In this document: one piece after another, positions 7,017 through 14,835 of the stretch | Layout of the letters: every line of letters begins with the position of its first letter | How positions within the stretch are numbered: position 1 is the stretch's first letter | Source: Bacillota bacterium | GTDB lineage: Bacteria > Bacillota > Clostridia > Lachnospirales > Lachnospiraceae | Assembly (NCBI GenBank): GCA_023414985.1 | Contig: JAEZLY010000191.1 | Location: forward strand, 1 to 17,503 | DNA: 17,503 nucleotides | Direction of reading: 5' to 3' | Made by a program: the position numbers and the translations under genes | Notes under the pieces: model-generated | Databases searched by the model: none | The model's input: only the letters and a program-made list of their open reading frames with translations | What the model was told of the DNA's origin: nothing

Positions 7017-7829
7017 ATGTTAAATATAATAAAATACTGGTCCTTCTTTCGTATGCGCTTTATTGCCGGTTTGCAATACCGCGCAGCAGCGATTGCAGGG
7101 ATATCCACCCAGTTTATCTGGGGAGGTATGTCAATCCTGATGTATAAAGCCTTTTATGAGGTCAATTCGGGGGCCTTTCCGATGACCTTTCAGGCTCTGG
7201 CCTCCTACTTATGGCTGCAGCAAGCTTTTCTGGCTTTTTTCACCGTCTGGATCTTTGAAAATGAAATCTTCCGAACAATCACAGAAGGTGGGATTGCCTA
7301 TGAATTATGCAGGCCCTTTGATATTTATGATATGTGGTTTACCCGGAGTATGGCGAACAGGCTGTCCAAGACTGTACTTAGATGTCTGCCGATCTTAATC
7401 TTTGCCGGCTTTTTACCTGAGCCCTATGGCATTCGGCCTCCTGCAGATTTGATAACTCTTTTATGGTTTTTACTAACCTCTGTGCTGGGGTTTCTCGTGG
7501 TGGTGGCCTTTTGCATGCTTGTCTATATTACTACCTTTTTCACCTATTCTCCAATTGGTGTTCGGATGGTGGCAGTATCCGTCGTAGAATTTTTTGCAGG
7601 GATGGTGATACCAATCCCTTTTCTTCCGGATGGGATAAGACAGGTAGTGGAGCTTCTCCCCTTTGCTGCAATGCAGAATGTGCCGCTTCGGATCTATTCG
7701 GGGGACATCAAGGGAATAGAAGTACTTTGGAAGGTTGGACTTCAGCTTTTCTGGCTTATTATTTTAGTCTGGTTAGGAAAAAGAATCGTTGCATTGGCAC
7801 TTCGGAGAGCCGTAGTGCAGGGGGGTTAA
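7017..7829 (+). CDS. ABC-2 family exporter permease, first subunit (COG4587-like)
   Basis: This is a 270-residue integral membrane protein with about six hydrophobic segments: roughly residues 22-45, 60-82, 120-136, 145-175, 180-205 and 240-262. The motif TITEGGIAYELCRPFDIYDM (about 91-110) is characteristic of this permease family (ABC-2 family, formerly DUF990-like), where a Gly-rich turn is followed by an L/CRP motif. It should form a heterodimeric channel with the next gene product. The start was set at ATG 7017, behind AGAGAGGA. An in-frame ATG at 6894 would add 41 residues overlapping the end of the ATPase gene and lacks a convincing ribosome site. The substrate is unknown. Confidence 0.88.
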   Translation: MLNIIKYWSFFRMRFIAGLQYRAAAIAGISTQFIWGGMSILMYKAFYEVNSGAFPMTFQALASYLWLQQAFLAFFTVWIFENEIFRTITEGGIAYELCRPFDIYDMWFTRSMANRLSKTVLRCLPILIFAGFLPEPYGIRPPADLITLLWFLLTSVLGFLVVVAFCMLVYITTFFTYSPIGVRMVAVSVVEFFAGMVIPIPFLPDGIRQVVELLPFAAMQNVPLRIYSGDIKGIEVLWKVGLQLFWLIILVWLGKRIVALALRRAVVQGG

Positions 7830-7847
7830 GTTGACAAGGAGGTTACA

Positions 7848-8624
7848 ATGAGTCTTTATCTGAAATTTTTAGGGATACACTTAAAATCAGCCATGCAGTA
7901 TAAGGTTTCCTTCTTGCTGACTGCGATCGGCCAATTTCTGGTTTCCTTCAATGTGTTTTTAGGGATTTTATTTATGTTTGACCGATTCCATGAGGTCAAG
8001 GGCTATCGGCTTTCTGAGGTGCTGCTGTGTTATTCCATTGTTTTAATCAGTTTTTCCATCGCGGAAATGTTCTTTCGGGGATTTGATTTATTTTCGGAAA
8101 CGATCAGCAACGGAGAATTTGACAGAATTCTGCTGCGGCCCAGAAGCATTATTCTTCTTGTCGCCTCCGGGAAGATGGAATTTTCCCGCTTTGGAAGAAT
8201 ACTTCAGGCAATTGTCATGCTCATCTACGGAGTGGCAGAATCAAGAATTCCCTGGAATGTAGGAAAGATCATTACACTGGTATTGATGATCGCAGGCGGA
8301 ACCGTAATCTTTAGCTGCCTTTTCATCGTCTATGCCGGTATCTGCTTTTTTACAATCGAGGGTCTTGAGTTTATGAATATCCTGACAGACGGTGCCAGGG
8401 AGCATGGGAGATATCCGCTCGATATCTATGGGAAAGGGGTGCTTCGGTTCTGTACCTTTCTGGTACCCTACGCCTTATTTCAATATTATCCGTTTCTCTA
8501 TCTGATCGGGAGAGTAACAGACTGGTATTATATGCTGCTGCCAATCGTAGGCTGCCTGTTTATCCTTCCCTGTATGCTATTCTGGCGCTTTGGGGTAAGT
8601 CATTATCATTCAACGGGATCGTGA
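7848..8624 (+). CDS. ABC-2 family exporter permease, second subunit (COG3694-like)
   Basis: This 258-residue membrane protein has six predicted hydrophobic segments and the family motif ETISNGEFDRILLRPRSI (about 84-101), parallel to the EGGIAYELCRP motif of its partner. The ribosome site AAGGAGG (7837-7843) is strong and lies in the 18-base gap after the first permease, so the genes are tightly coupled. Together with the ATPase it completes a three-component exporter. The two permeases have similar length and topology and probably pair as a heterodimer. Neighbouring genes do not point to a substrate. Confidence 0.9.
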   Translation: MSLYLKFLGIHLKSAMQYKVSFLLTAIGQFLVSFNVFLGILFMFDRFHEVKGYRLSEVLLCYSIVLISFSIAEMFFRGFDLFSETISNGEFDRILLRPRSIILLVASGKMEFSRFGRILQAIVMLIYGVAESRIPWNVGKIITLVLMIAGGTVIFSCLFIVYAGICFFTIEGLEFMNILTDGAREHGRYPLDIYGKGVLRFCTFLVPYALFQYYPFLYLIGRVTDWYYMLLPIVGCLFILPCMLFWRFGVSHYHSTGS

Positions 8625-8695
8625 GAAGAAAAGATATCATAGGAGCTTAGACAGATCAAGATATGATTCCCGGTAGAGATTTAGATAAAAAAATA

Positions 8696-8729
8696 GCCGT
8701 CGGAGCTTCCGACAGCGCACTGGGTTTTT
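8696..8729 (+). terminator. Weak hairpin downstream of the ABC operon, possible terminator
   Basis: GTCGGA-GCT-TCCGAC (8699-8713) is a perfect 6-bp stem that can be extended by two G-C pairs past a C-A mismatch. A TTTTT tract follows about 8 bases later, and seven A residues precede it (8687-8693), so it could also act on the minus strand. The rest of 8625-8847 shows no gene; a clear promoter for the next gene was not found. Confidence 0.4.
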
Positions 8730-8847
8730 ATGACACACTTCAGTATGCATCATAACACACCGGAAAGAAAAAGTCTAGTAATATTTTTATTTCCTTGTAA
8801 GATGGAATAGGAACAGACGGAACTAAAAGAAACGATAGGAGGCTGTC

Positions 8848-11037
8848 ATGCAGAAAACACAGAATAGTCAAGTAACAGAAAAGCAAAGCGGCTTGGAGAG
8901 AAGATTGGAAGAACAGCATCTGGAGCAGTGCATCAGTGTAATCGACAGTAATATAGAAGAATATGCCAGTGAGTTCAAAGAAGTCAGTGCAGAGACGAAG
9001 GAGCTATACGATAATTACCGGTCTGATAATCCGGAGCTTCATAATGACCTGGTTATTGGGCTGGATCGGAAATCCCTGATTGAACGGACCCTGAATAAGA
9101 ATCTTCTTGCAAGAAGAAAACCCTATTTTGGTAGAATCGATTATCGGGAAACAGGTGACAATTCAAGTTATTCTTTATATCTTGGGAAAAACGGTATTCG
9201 AAAGAACATCACAGAGAACATGATCATTGACTGGCGGGCGCCGATCTCCAGTGTCTATTACGACAGTGACATCGGAAGAAGCTCCTATCCGACACCGGTG
9301 GGGGAACGCATCGAAATCGATCTCTTTTTAAAGCGTACCTATGAGATTGAGGACAGTAAGCTGATCGAATTTTATGATTCAGATGTGGTAGCCAATGATG
9401 AATTCCTGACGAAATACTTGAGCAAGAACAAAGAGGTGGTACTGGGTGAAATTATTGCCACCATCCAGAAGGAACAGAATGAGATCATCCGTGACAGCCC
9501 CTGGCACAGCGTCATCGTGCAGGGTGTGGCCGGCAGCGGAAAGACCACGGTTGCGATGCACCGTATCTCATATATCCTATATAATTATAAGGATAAATTC
9601 CGACCCGATGAGTTCTTTATCATCGGCAGCAATAAGATGCTTTTGAATTACATCACCGGGGTTCTCCCCAATTTGGATGTCTACAATGTCAATCAGATGA
9701 CGATGGAGGAGTTTCTGCTGCTGCTTCTGGATAAAGACTTTGATCCGAAAAAGGGAAAATATCGGCTTGCTAACAGCTTCTTAAAGCTGGAGACAGTTCA
9801 GGAGACAGAAGATAGCTCAGAACGGAAGCAATTCAAGGGCTCCATCCATTTTATCAATGCGTTGATAGAATTTATGAAGCAGTACGAGGTGGCTGCGGTC
9901 ACCACGGATTCCGTGGAATACGGTAATCAGATCCTCTATTCTAAGGAGGAGATCCTTTATTTTATGGATTTCTTCGCAGAGCTGCCGCTGCAGGAGAAGA
10001 TCGATCTGCTGAATAAACGGCTTACTTATAAGATTGCATCAGTAAACGAAGAGAACGATAGACGTCGGGAGGAGATCCGGGCTGAGGTTAATAAATACAA
10101 GAATTATTTCGGCAGCAGGAATAAGAAATACAATCTGATGGAAATCTATCTGGAATTCCTGGAGGACTTAAGGGCGAACCGCACCTGTTATCTGGAGAAA
10201 GGAATTAATGTACCCGGTGAAAGCGTCCTCCGGCTGATCCTGTCGGAGCTTTCGGATAGGAGCCTGGATATCTATGATCTGGGCATGCTGAATTATATTA
10301 AACGTCGGATCAGGATGACGAAGGACTACGAATATGTCAGCCATATCGTCATTGATGAAGCGCAGGACTTTGGTGTCTTACTGTTCAGAATCTTTCGTCA
10401 GCTATTCAAAAATTGTACTTATACGATCATGGGTGACATCTCCCAGAATATTTATTATGATACCGGAATGAACGACTGGGAGGATCTGAAGCAGGAGGTA
10501 TTCTTACCAGAGAAGGACCGTTTCTATGTACTGGCCAAGAGTTACCGAAACACAGTGGAAATCTCGGATTTCGCCAGCCGGGTCCTCCGAAAATGCTCCT
10601 TCAAGACCTATGAGATCGAACCGATCATCCGCCATGGGAAGGAGGTCCTGATAACAAGTGTAGGAAGTGAAGAACAGATGACAGCCAAGGCAGTGGAAAC
10701 GATCCATTCCATCAGGGAGGGAGGTTACGATACAGTGGCAATTATCTGCAGAACCATTGAGGAGACTCTGAAGGTGAAAGAACTGCTAAAGCCTCATCTG
10801 GAGCTGGAACATCTGGAGGGTAATATCGAAGAGATGTCCTTTACCAGCGGGAACATGGTGCTTCCGATCCATATGACCAAGGGCTTGGAATTTGATGCGG
10901 TTATCCTCTGGAATCCGGACGAACGAAGCTACCGTACCAACGATGAGGATGCCAAGCTGTTGTACGTAGCAATCACCCGGGCAATGCATGAGCTGCATAT
11001 TATCTATAAGGATGAGCTGACGGGGTTGCTGCAATAA
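8848..11037 (+). CDS. helD: HelD-like RNA polymerase-recycling ATPase (UvrD/Rep superfamily 1)
   Basis: This 729-residue protein has an N-terminal coiled-coil region (about 15-60), the HelD-typical DWRAPISSVYYD (128-139), and Walker A GVAGSGKTT (226-234). Further motifs are motif II IDEAQD (502-507), GDISQNIYYD, AKSYRNTVEIS, MTKGLEFDAVILWNPD and motif VI YVAITRAMHEL (706-716). A long insertion separates motif I from motif II. This is the architecture of HelD, which in Bacillus and actinobacteria binds RNA polymerase and releases it from DNA by ATP-driven movement. It is less like the helicases PcrA or Rep, which lack the DWRAP block. B. subtilis HelD is 774 residues. The ATG follows AGGAGG. 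The gene is monocistronic and ends at a strong terminator. Confidence 0.88.
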   Translation: MQKTQNSQVTEKQSGLERRLEEQHLEQCISVIDSNIEEYASEFKEVSAETKELYDNYRSDNPELHNDLVIGLDRKSLIERTLNKNLLARRKPYFGRIDYRETGDNSSYSLYLGKNGIRKNITENMIIDWRAPISSVYYDSDIGRSSYPTPVGERIEIDLFLKRTYEIEDSKLIEFYDSDVVANDEFLTKYLSKNKEVVLGEIIATIQKEQNEIIRDSPWHSVIVQGVAGSGKTTVAMHRISYILYNYKDKFRPDEFFIIGSNKMLLNYITGVLPNLDVYNVNQMTMEEFLLLLLDKDFDPKKGKYRLANSFLKLETVQETEDSSERKQFKGSIHFINALIEFMKQYEVAAVTTDSVEYGNQILYSKEEILYFMDFFAELPLQEKIDLLNKRLTYKIASVNEENDRRREEIRAEVNKYKNYFGSRNKKYNLMEIYLEFLEDLRANRTCYLEKGINVPGESVLRLILSELSDRSLDIYDLGMLNYIKRRIRMTKDYEYVSHIVIDEAQDFGVLLFRIFRQLFKNCTYTIMGDISQNIYYDTGMNDWEDLKQEVFLPEKDRFYVLAKSYRNTVEISDFASRVLRKCSFKTYEIEPIIRHGKEVLITSVGSEEQMTAKAVETIHSIREGGYDTVAIICRTIEETLKVKELLKPHLELEHLEGNIEEMSFTSGNMVLPIHMTKGLEFDAVILWNPDERSYRTNDEDAKLLYVAITRAMHELHIIYKDELTGLLQ

Positions 11038-11099
11038 TAAGCAAAGCTGATATCAAATAACAGATATTTGTTATTGTAATAACTTAAGTTAAATGATGA

Positions 11100-11158
11100 A
11101 AGGGGCTTTTACTAAATGGAAGAAAATTCATCTATGAAGCGAAAGCCCCTTGCTTTTT
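11100..11158 (+). terminator. Rho-independent terminator after helD
   Basis: AAGGGGCTTT (11100-11109) pairs with AAAGCCCCTT (11142-11151). The 32-nt loop holds a small TTCAT/ATGAA hairpin. TGC and seven T residues follow. It lies about 60 bases past the helD stop. Confidence 0.85.
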
Positions 11159-11252
11159 TTACCTGCTAGATATAAAAAAATGCATCAGAGCCCTTAGGTT
11201 ATCTTAATGTCCGAATTTAACATGAAATTAGATAAATTTACGGAAGGAACCC

Positions 11253-11281
11253 TTGACAAAACGAGCTCGAATGAATATAAT
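11253..11281 (+). promoter_or_regulatory. Full-consensus promoter of the tRNA pair
   Basis: TTGACA (11253-11258), a 17-base spacer and TATAAT (11276-11281) match the sigma-A consensus at all 12 positions. Transcription should start near 11288, about 11 bases before the first tRNA, as expected for a stable-RNA promoter. Confidence 0.92.
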
Positions 11282-11298
11282 AAAAAAGTACTTTTGAT

Positions 11299-11371
11299 GG
11301 GATCTTAGCTCAGCTGGGAGAGCATCTGCCTTACAAGCAGAGGGTCATAGGTTCGAGCCCTATAGGTCCCA
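11299..11371 (+). tRNA. tRNA-Val (anticodon TAC)
   Basis: This is a 73-nt cloverleaf. Acceptor GGGATCT pairs with AGGTCCC (one G-U). The D arm is GCTC-AGCTGGGA-GAGC, and anticodon stem TCTGC/GCAGA has loop CTTACAA (anticodon TAC, 11332-11334). T stem ATAGG/CCTAT has loop TTCGAGC, and the discriminator is A. CCA is not encoded. It reads GTA and, by wobble, other Val codons. Confidence 0.97.
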
Positions 11372-11401
11372 TTTTTATGCAAAAGATAAAGAATAATATA
11401 T

Positions 11402-11475
11402 GGCGAAGTAGCTCAGCTGGCGAGAGCATGCGGTTCATACCCGCAGTGTCGGCGGTTCAAATCCGTCCTTCGCTA
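11402..11475 (+). tRNA. tRNA-Met, elongator type (anticodon CAT)
   Basis: This is a 74-nt cloverleaf. Acceptor GGCGAAG pairs with CTTCGCT (terminal G-U). The D arm is GCTC/GAGC, and anticodon stem TGCGG/CCGCA has loop TTCATAC (anticodon CAT, 11436-11438). The T stem is GGCGG/CCGTC. CCA is not encoded. The anticodon stem lacks the three consecutive G-C pairs of initiator tRNA, and the 1-72 pair is G-U rather than the initiator mismatch, so elongator Met is preferred. A CAT anticodon could also be lysidine-modified tRNA-Ile2, which sequence alone does not fully exclude. Confidence 0.9.
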
Positions 11476-11481
11476 CGAAAG

Positions 11482-11523
11482 AATGTGTTGCAGTATCCGA
11501 TTTGGGTGGGCAGCACATTTTTG
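11482..11523 (+). terminator. Terminator of the tRNA operon
   Basis: AATGTGTTGC (11482-11491) pairs with GCAGCACATT (11510-11519), ten pairs with one G-U, followed by a T tract at 11518-11522. It starts 7 bases after tRNA-Met. Confidence 0.8.
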
Positions 11524-11592
11524 TTATCCGAAAGAAAAAAGCAGATGTTTTAATATCAGATCAAGCGGCGATCAGCCCGGAAAGGAGTTATT

Positions 11593-12132
11593 ATGAAAGA
11601 GATTGAAAACAGACGAAGCGTAAGAAAGTACAGTGACAAGAAGCTTGAACAGGAAAAACTGCTGCAGGTATTGGAGAGTGCCAGATTAGCTCCGTCAGGC
11701 AGCAATACACAGCCTTGGAATTTCATCATTGTAGAGGCAAAGGAGACCAAGGAGAGAATTGTCCAAGTAGATCATAACCAGCAGTGGATGATGACAGCTC
11801 CCGTCTTTATCGTATGTGTCGCAGACATGGCCTGTCGTGTCGGCACCGGACCGGAGCTCTATATTGACGAAACAAGCTCAGAACCGGAACTGAAGCAAAT
11901 CATCAGGGATACTGCAGTAGCGATTGAACATATTCTGCTGGAAGCAGAAAGCTTAGGTCTGGCTACCTGCTGGACCGGTTGGTATGAGCAGAAGGAGCTG
12001 CGACCAATCTTGAATATACCGGGGGACCAATATGTCTGCGGGGTCATCACGATCGGTTATGCGGAGGAAAGTCCTGCACAAAGACCCAGAAGAAGACTGG
12101 AAGATATGATCCGGTATGAAAAGTGGTCGTAA
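11593..12132 (+). CDS. Nitroreductase family FMN oxidoreductase
   Basis: This 179-residue flavoprotein of the NfsB/FRP-type fold has the FMN-phosphate-binding N-terminus ENRRSVRKYSDK (5-16), the APSGSNTQPWNFIIV block (33-47), and near the C-terminus GLATCWTGWY and GVITIGYAEESPAQRPRR, typical of the small nitroreductases. Such enzymes act as cytoplasmic dimers that reduce nitro compounds, quinones or related acceptors with NAD(P)H. The physiological substrate is unknown. The start follows AAAGGAG at about 6 bases. It lies alone behind the tRNA terminator, 95 bases before the FNT channel gene with no hairpin terminator seen between them. Confidence 0.92.
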   Translation: MKEIENRRSVRKYSDKKLEQEKLLQVLESARLAPSGSNTQPWNFIIVEAKETKERIVQVDHNQQWMMTAPVFIVCVADMACRVGTGPELYIDETSSEPELKQIIRDTAVAIEHILLEAESLGLATCWTGWYEQKELRPILNIPGDQYVCGVITIGYAEESPAQRPRRRLEDMIRYEKWS

Positions 12133-12162
12133 AATTTGATTGAAATCACATTTTCCGGAACC

Positions 12163-12192
12163 TTGACATGATAAAATTATGCGGAATACGAA
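12163..12192 (+). promoter_or_regulatory. Candidate promoter of the FNT channel gene
   Basis: A perfect TTGACA (12163-12168) lies 65 bases before the start codon. The best -10 at suitable spacing, TACGAA (12187-12192, spacer 18), matches only three of six positions. The site is therefore weak or needs an activator, or the gene is read from upstream. Confidence 0.35.
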
Positions 12193-12227
12193 ATGTCGGA
12201 CATGCTTAAAAAGAAAGGATACACAGG

Positions 12228-13031
12228 ATGAGCAACTATTCAGGCCCCAAGGCACTGACAGAATATATCTTATACCAAAGCAGACATAAAGCGAATAAAA
12301 CCTTCCCCATCCTTCTCGTGCAGGGAATTTTAGCGGGTGTATACATATCCATCGGAGCAATCGGTTATCTGAAGCTGGTTGCCGGAATTGCTGTACCCGG
12401 ACTGGGAAGCTTCCTTGGTGCTGCTGTCTTCCCGGTCGGAATTATCGCAGTTCTTTTCATGCAGGCGGAGCTGTTCACCAGCGATACGATGGTAATGGTG
12501 GCTGTCTATTCCGGTCATACGAAGCTGCATAAAATCTTCCGGATCTTATTCCTGATCCTGGTCGCGAATTTGATCGGCGCTGTATTTGTAGCTATTCTAT
12601 CAAAATATGCCGGGCTCTTTGATGACAAGGCAGTTGCGATGATTATGGAAAAGGCAGTACATAAGGTTCACATGCCGGTAGGAAAGCTATTGGCCAGCAG
12701 TATCCTTTGCAATATCATCGTGTGCACCGGTGTCTGTCTTGCTTACAGCTGTAAGGAGGAAATCAGTAAAATTGTATTAGTATGGCTCACGATTACGGTA
12801 TTCGTACTCAGCCAGACCGAGCACGTAGTTGCCAATATGTATTATCTCTTTATCGCATATTTCAGCGGTACCGGTATCAAACTAACTGAAATCCTATATA
12901 ATCTCTCGGTTGCGGCCATCGGTAATTTTATCGGCGGAGGGATTTTGGTCTCCGGAGCCAATTATCTCCTGGCCTTTCGGGATATAGAGAAAAAGAATAC
13001 TCCCGAGCGGAACCGTGAGGAAATACAATAG
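12228..13031 (+). CDS. Formate/nitrite transporter (FNT) family channel
   Basis: This 267-residue membrane protein has about six hydrophobic segments. FNT landmarks are present: the first helix GILAGVYISIGAIGYL (34-49); AELFTSDTMVMVAVYSGH, corresponding to the conserved ELFTGN omega-loop region; and TEHVVANMYYLFIAYFSG, containing the conserved pore histidine in the EH(S/V)xANM motif. The family forms pentameric channels for formate, nitrite, hydrosulfide or lactate-like anions. FocA, NirC and HSC cannot be told apart here with confidence. Adjacent nitroreductase and the pfl genes at the left of the window make nitrite or formate reasonable. It begins with AGAAAGG and ATG at 12228. Its stop codon overlaps the -35 of the next promoter. 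Confidence 0.9.
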   Translation: MSNYSGPKALTEYILYQSRHKANKTFPILLVQGILAGVYISIGAIGYLKLVAGIAVPGLGSFLGAAVFPVGIIAVLFMQAELFTSDTMVMVAVYSGHTKLHKIFRILFLILVANLIGAVFVAILSKYAGLFDDKAVAMIMEKAVHKVHMPVGKLLASSILCNIIVCTGVCLAYSCKEEISKIVLVWLTITVFVLSQTEHVVANMYYLFIAYFSGTGIKLTEILYNLSVAAIGNFIGGGILVSGANYLLAFRDIEKKNTPERNREEIQ

Positions 13032-13057
13032 ACTATTTTTCCTTTCTATACTATAAT
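13029..13057 (+). promoter_or_regulatory. Candidate promoter of the corrinoid activator gene
   Basis: TAGACT (13029-13034, four of six matches, overlapping the upstream stop codon), a 17-base spacer and a perfect TATAAT (13052-13057) would start a transcript near 13064, giving a leader of about 67 nt. Confidence 0.5.
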
Positions 13058-13095
13058 TCAGGTATCAGATCAAAGAAAGCGAATCATATGGAGTG

Positions 13096-13114
13096 TAGGG
13101 CCGGAACGGCTTTA
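13096..13114 (+). other. Short leader hairpin upstream of the corrinoid activator gene
   Basis: TAGGGCCG (13096-13103) pairs with CGGCTTTA (13107-13114) over eight pairs, two of them G-U, around the triloop GAA. It sits just before the weak GGGGTGG ribosome site and could modulate access to it. It is too small for a cobalamin riboswitch. Confidence 0.35.
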
Positions 13115-13130
13115 GCGGGGTGGCTGACGC

Positions 13131-14765
13131 ATGGATCAGAATAATAAAGTTACAGTCCGACAGGAAAATAAAGAAGCGATATCCATGGATTGCAGAGAGC
13201 AGGAGACCTTGCTGGAAGCTTTCATCAGGCATGGGCTTCTTTGCCGTGCCGATTGCGGAGGAAGGGGCACCTGCGGAAAATGCAGGATCAAAGTATCTGA
13301 TGGAGCGCTGCGAATTACGATACAGGATAGGAAGGTCTTCTCCAAGGATGAATTGGAGGAGGGTTATCGCCTTGCCTGCAGGGCTATTCCGGAAAAGGAT
13401 CTGTCCATTACCCTTTGTAATCCGCCGGAAGAGCAAATGAAGGCTGTAACAGAGAATTGTAAGGAAGCCAATCATGAAAAATCTATCTTAAAACATGGAG
13501 AGAATCAAGAAGAGTATTGTATAGGTATTGACTTGGGGACCACAACGATAGCCTTTCGGTTATCAGACCTGCAGAATCGAGCTGCGCTTAGTACCCATAC
13601 TCTTGTTAATCCGCAGAGAATATACGGCACGGACGTCATCTCGAGAATCAAAGCTTCGGTGGATGGTAAGAAGAAAGAGCTACAATCTGTGATACAAGAT
13701 GCACTGTTCCAGGGGATACAGGAAGTCATCATAAAGGCCGGGGTTCAACCTGAAGCAGTGACACAGCTGGTGATCGCAGGGAATACCACGATGATCCATC
13801 TTCTGCTCGGATATTCCTGCGAGACCCTGGGGGTCTATCCTTTTACCCCGGTGAATAAGAATACGCATCAGTTAAGCTTTGAGGAATTATTCGCAGGATA
13901 CGAAGCTGCTTTCAACCATAGCGATAATGGCAGAACCGGCAGCAGGGAATTACTGAATCGAACGAAGGAGGTTCCTGTTATTATCCTTCCGGGGATATCC
14001 GCTTTTGTCGGCGGAGATATCGTCGCAGGTCTGGCTGTCTGTGGATTTCATACCTCTGACACCATCAGTCTGTTGATAGACTTCGGAACGAATGGAGAGC
14101 TTGCGCTGGGGAACAAAGACAGGATACTGGTTGCATCTGCGGCAGCAGGACCAGCCTTCGAGGGAGGCAATATCTCCTGCGGAGTGGGCAGCATTCCTGG
14201 GGCAATCAGTCATTTCTCGTTGGAAGGGGATCATTGCTCCTATGAGACGATTGATGCACAGGCTCCGACTGGCATCTGCGGTACCGGAGTCATCGAACTG
14301 ATCTCAGAACTATTGAGGAATGGGATCATAGATGAAACCGGCCTCTTGTGTGAGCAATATTTTACCACAGGTTATCCCGTCAAGTATCTGGGTGAGACGG
14401 TCCTGTCTTTTCAGCAGAAGGATATCAGGGAGCTTCAGCTTGCGAAGGCGGCAGTCCGAGCAGGGTTGGAAGTCCTGCTGAAAAACTATGGAATTACTTA
14501 TGATCAGGTGGACAGGGTCTATCTGGCAGGTGGCTTCGGTTTCTATCTGGATGTGGGCAGGGCTGTCAGAATCGGACTTCTGCCAAAGGAATTCGGGGAT
14601 AAGGTATTTACGATCGGGAACAGCTCCCTTGCAGGAGCGGAGCAGGCTGCCTTCAACAGAGAAACCATCGCATTTCTAGAGAAGTTGGCAGAGAAGGCAG
14701 TGGAGATTCCTTTATCCTTGGATCCGGATTTTAATGACCTGTATCTGGAGCACATGTCATTTTAA
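13131..14765 (+). CDS. Reductive activator of corrinoid proteins, 2Fe-2S plus ASKHA (DUF4445/RACo-like)
   Basis: This 544-residue protein begins with a plant/adrenodoxin-type 2Fe-2S domain: Cys42, Cys48 and Cys51 in DCGGRGTCGKC, and Cys83 in RLACRA. After a short linker (about 95-127) comes an ASKHA ATPase domain with the phosphate-1 loop IGIDLGTTT (131-139), AGNTTMIHLLLG, LIDFGTNGELALG and a late AGGFGFYLDVGRAVRIG block, matching COG3894. Family members use ATP to drive single-electron reduction of inactive Co(II) corrinoid proteins in methyltransferase systems. RACo is about 630 residues; this one is shorter, mainly in the linker. No corrinoid protein, methyltransferase or B12 gene is adjacent, so the partner is unknown. 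The start is ATG 13131 with only a weak GGGGTGG site. Confidence 0.9.
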   Translation: MDQNNKVTVRQENKEAISMDCREQETLLEAFIRHGLLCRADCGGRGTCGKCRIKVSDGALRITIQDRKVFSKDELEEGYRLACRAIPEKDLSITLCNPPEEQMKAVTENCKEANHEKSILKHGENQEEYCIGIDLGTTTIAFRLSDLQNRAALSTHTLVNPQRIYGTDVISRIKASVDGKKKELQSVIQDALFQGIQEVIIKAGVQPEAVTQLVIAGNTTMIHLLLGYSCETLGVYPFTPVNKNTHQLSFEELFAGYEAAFNHSDNGRTGSRELLNRTKEVPVIILPGISAFVGGDIVAGLAVCGFHTSDTISLLIDFGTNGELALGNKDRILVASAAAGPAFEGGNISCGVGSIPGAISHFSLEGDHCSYETIDAQAPTGICGTGVIELISELLRNGIIDETGLLCEQYFTTGYPVKYLGETVLSFQQKDIRELQLAKAAVRAGLEVLLKNYGITYDQVDRVYLAGGFGFYLDVGRAVRIGLLPKEFGDKVFTIGNSSLAGAEQAAFNRETIAFLEKLAEKAVEIPLSLDPDFNDLYLEHMSF

Positions 14766-14793
14766 TTGATTTTATAGAATAATAGGATATAAT
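14766..14793 (+). promoter_or_regulatory. Candidate promoter of ispF
   Basis: TTGATT (14766-14771), a 16-base spacer and a perfect TATAAT (14788-14793) begin immediately after the stop codon of the upstream gene. The transcript would start near 14800, about 36 bases before the ispF ATG. Confidence 0.6.
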
Positions 14794-14835
14794 CTTTATA
14801 GAACCTGGGAAAGGTTAACAATAAGGAGGTTTACC

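Noticed and set aside
7463..7834. 123-codon + strand frame overlapping the first permease
   Set aside because: It is an alternative-frame shadow of a membrane protein gene; its product has no coherent domain and no credible start.
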